Shown here piece by piece: positions 7,408 through 7,509 of a stretch of 7,509 bases of DNA. The notes beneath the pieces were generated by a model that searched no databases, was not told where the DNA came from, and saw nothing but the letters and a program-made list of their open reading frames with translations. Position 1 is the stretch's first letter. Every line of letters starts with the position of its first letter. The position numbers and the translations under genes were made by a program. Source of the DNA: Acidobacteriota bacterium (GTDB lineage Bacteria; Acidobacteriota; Terriglobia; Terriglobales; Acidobacteriaceae); contig JAJZDO010000013.1 of the NCBI GenBank assembly GCA_021805955.1, forward strand, positions 1 to 7,509. The letters run 5' to 3'.

Positions 7408-7509
7408 TGCAGGTCATGCTCAGCAAACGCGCTTGAAACCAAGTCCCGCAAGTGAGGCAAGCTTTTCGAGTGTTCCGGCAATGTGTCCCAAACCAATTGC
7501 GCAATGATG
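7408..7509 (-). repeat. Right arm of 102-bp perfect inverted repeat, reaching the window edge
   Basis: Exact reverse complement of 6397-6498 with no mismatch. It continues to the last base of the window, so the true length may be greater. It interrupts the upstream part of the TPR reading frame, which marks it as the inserted or chimeric copy. Confidence 0.97.
7420..7509 (-). pseudogene. Duplicated 3' fragment of the sugar isomerase gene
   Basis: On the minus strand this codes for the last 29 residues of the isomerase (HHCAIGLGH to GFKRVC) and its TGA stop at 7420-7422, identical in sequence to 6397-6486. Whether more of a second copy lies beyond the edge cannot be seen. If the repeat is a fold-back artefact this fragment does not exist in the organism. 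Confidence 0.7.

Noticed and set aside
7280..7504. Minus-strand open frame of 74 codons
   Set aside because: It spans the inverted-repeat junction and joins an off-frame reading of the isomerase 3' end to an off-frame reading of the TPR gene. The same off-frame peptide appears at 6402-6497, so it is a by-product of the repeat.
6397..7509. Inverted repeats as ends of an insertion sequence or transposon
   Set aside because: The arms are a coding-gene fragment, the spacer holds only a TPR gene without transposase, and no target-site duplication can be seen.

Overview
The window is bacterial chromosomal DNA of moderately high GC (estimated by eye). The protein styles, namely a large GH78 rhamnosidase, a secreted clan-A glycosidase and a long TPR protein, look like those of a soil acidobacterium (Acidobacteriaceae/Terriglobia type). 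That assignment rests on protein resemblance only; no rRNA or other marker is present.

Layout. Bases 3-2393 (+) hold an alpha-L-rhamnosidase whose first codons lie off the left edge. Its 3' end overlaps, tail to tail, a GNAT N-acetyltransferase on the minus strand (2352-2972). After a divergent intergenic region (2973-3186) comes a tightly packed plus-strand cluster: a secreted GH39-like glycosidase (3187-4689), an L-rhamnose mutarotase of the RhaM/RhaU family (4683-5036) and a sugar isomerase resembling the L-fucose/L-arabinose isomerase group (5050-6486, or from 5029). These genes overlap or nearly touch, so they are probably one operon. A TPR-repeat protein lies on the minus strand (6541 to about 7407).

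Function. The genes fit one task: releasing sugars from a rhamnose-containing plant or microbial glycan and feeding them into catabolism. The rhamnosidase frees L-rhamnose, the GH39-like enzyme trims another glycosidic linkage, the mutarotase interconverts the rhamnose anomers, and the isomerase would make the ketose. The isomerase is not the classical RhaA, so its exact sugar is the main functional question.

Right end. The last 102 bases (7408-7509) are an exact reverse complement of 6397-6498, which is the 3' end of the isomerase gene plus 12 bases beyond its stop. The TPR reading frame stays open and TPR-like right up to the junction at 7407/7408 and then hits a stop inside the repeat. The simplest explanation is a fold-back (inverted) chimera or assembly error at a contig end; a real inverted duplication is possible but less likely. 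I saw no CRISPR array, tRNA, rRNA, insertion sequence or phage gene, and no convincing new system beyond the glycan-utilisation locus.
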